Source: Pseudomonas sp. B21-056
GTDB taxonomy: Bacteria > Pseudomonadota > Gammaproteobacteria > Pseudomonadales > Pseudomonadaceae
Reading direction: 5' to 3'
Assembly: GCF_026016325.1 (NCBI RefSeq)
Contig: NZ_CP087203.1
Location: 2,356,001-2,420,000, forward strand
DNA: 64,000 nt
A model generated the notes under the pieces. The model was not told where the DNA came from, did no database searches, and worked only from the letters and a program-made list of their open reading frames with translations. The translations under genes were made by a program, and so were the position numbers. Below are positions 63,716 through 64,000 of the stretch, piece by piece (positions within the stretch are counted from its first letter, which is position 1; each line of letters starts with the position of its first letter).

Positions 63716-64000
63716 ATGCCGTACCGCGTCTTATTCGGCAGTCTGTTGCTGCTGTTGTCTTTTGCCGCAGCCGCCAAGGATCCCGCGCCAGCGCTGTCCT
63801 ACACCCGCGACATCCAGCCGATCTTTACGGAGAAGTGCGTGGCCTGCCACGCCTGCTACGACTCTGCCTGCCAATTGAACCTGGGCAGCGGCGAAGGCGC
63901 GGCTCGGGGTGCGAGCAAGCTGTCGGTGTATGACGGCGAGCGACGCCAGGCCGCGGCCCCGACCCGTTTGTTCTATGACGCTTCCGGCCCGAAGGCCTGG
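63716..64000 (+). CDS. cti: Fatty acid cis/trans isomerase, 3' truncated by window
   Basis: The first 95 residues are visible. A signal peptide (VLFGSLLLLLSFAAAAK) leads to the periplasmic heme-c motif region SYTRDIQPIFTEKCVACHAC, followed by YDSACQLNLGSGEG, which is characteristic of Cti. The enzyme isomerises cis-unsaturated membrane fatty acids to trans during solvent or temperature stress. The frame is open at the window end. It is divergent from metH, as in other pseudomonads. Confidence 0.9.
   Translation, partial: MPYRVLFGSLLLLLSFAAAAKDPAPALSYTRDIQPIFTEKCVACHACYDSACQLNLGSGEGAARGASKLSVYDGERRQAAAPTRLFYDASGPKAW

Overview
The window is a high-GC chromosomal segment whose gene content points to a fluorescent Pseudomonas of the P. 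fluorescens / P. brassicacearum / P. corrugata type. The pointers are a treS-maltokinase fusion next to glgB, a glucarate locus, a dhcR-dhcAB-atoB-like locus, lexA2-imuA-imuB-dnaE2, the order sohB / cysI-DUF934 / metH / cti, a Pseudomonas-type metallothionein, and four families of short palindromic intergenic repeats. This assignment rests on recognising proteins and repeats, not on a database search. No rRNA, tRNA, CRISPR array or prophage was seen.

Layout. 1-4793: end of a TreS/maltokinase fusion plus glgB (trehalose to alpha-glucan). 4984-8750: D-glucarate catabolism (gudD, MFS transporter, divergent FCD-type GntR with palindromic operators). 9140-12775: thiolase and 3-oxoacid CoA-transferase genes with a divergent LysR and a T-N11-A site. 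13040-16833: stress island (YciE-like protein, an 88-residue unknown, metallothionein, KGG-repeat protein, manganese catalase, ZIP transporter). 17067-23000: lipoprotein, small unknowns, glutaminase, topoisomerase III, lone receiver protein. 23092-27566: MHS-type transporter, GMC oxidoreductase, divergent LysR. 27919-30973: exported redox operon (lipoprotein cytochrome c, lactone-oxidase-like flavoprotein, PLP enzyme). 31108-33301: outer-membrane protein and divergent AraC regulator. 33359-40786: regulator, AprA/AprB-like redox pair, sulfonate/nitrate-type ABC transporter, HEAT protein and DUF971 protein. 40961-46719: LexA2-controlled mutagenesis operon. 47025-49505: hybrid kinase and a disordered small protein. 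49648-56691: two identical inverted IS4-type elements bracketing DUF4142, DUF465, LysR, SCP2, histidine phosphatase and sohB genes. 56870-64000: cysI/DUF934, two small membrane proteins, metH, and the start of cti.

The least explained system is the 33-41 kb locus. A UTRA-type GntR with a perfect operator precedes a dissimilatory-APS-reductase-like flavoprotein and a 2x[4Fe-4S] ferredoxin. These are followed by an ABC importer whose binding protein seems to carry a NosL-like tail, and by HEAT and DUF971 proteins joined by start/stop overlaps. I infer uptake and redox conversion of an unidentified, probably sulfur-containing, compound. Other points worth attention are the two insertion sequences, each placed in the hairpin of the same palindromic repeat family; the LexA2 box that covers its gene's ribosome binding site and start codon; and the exported cytochrome/flavoprotein/PLP operon.
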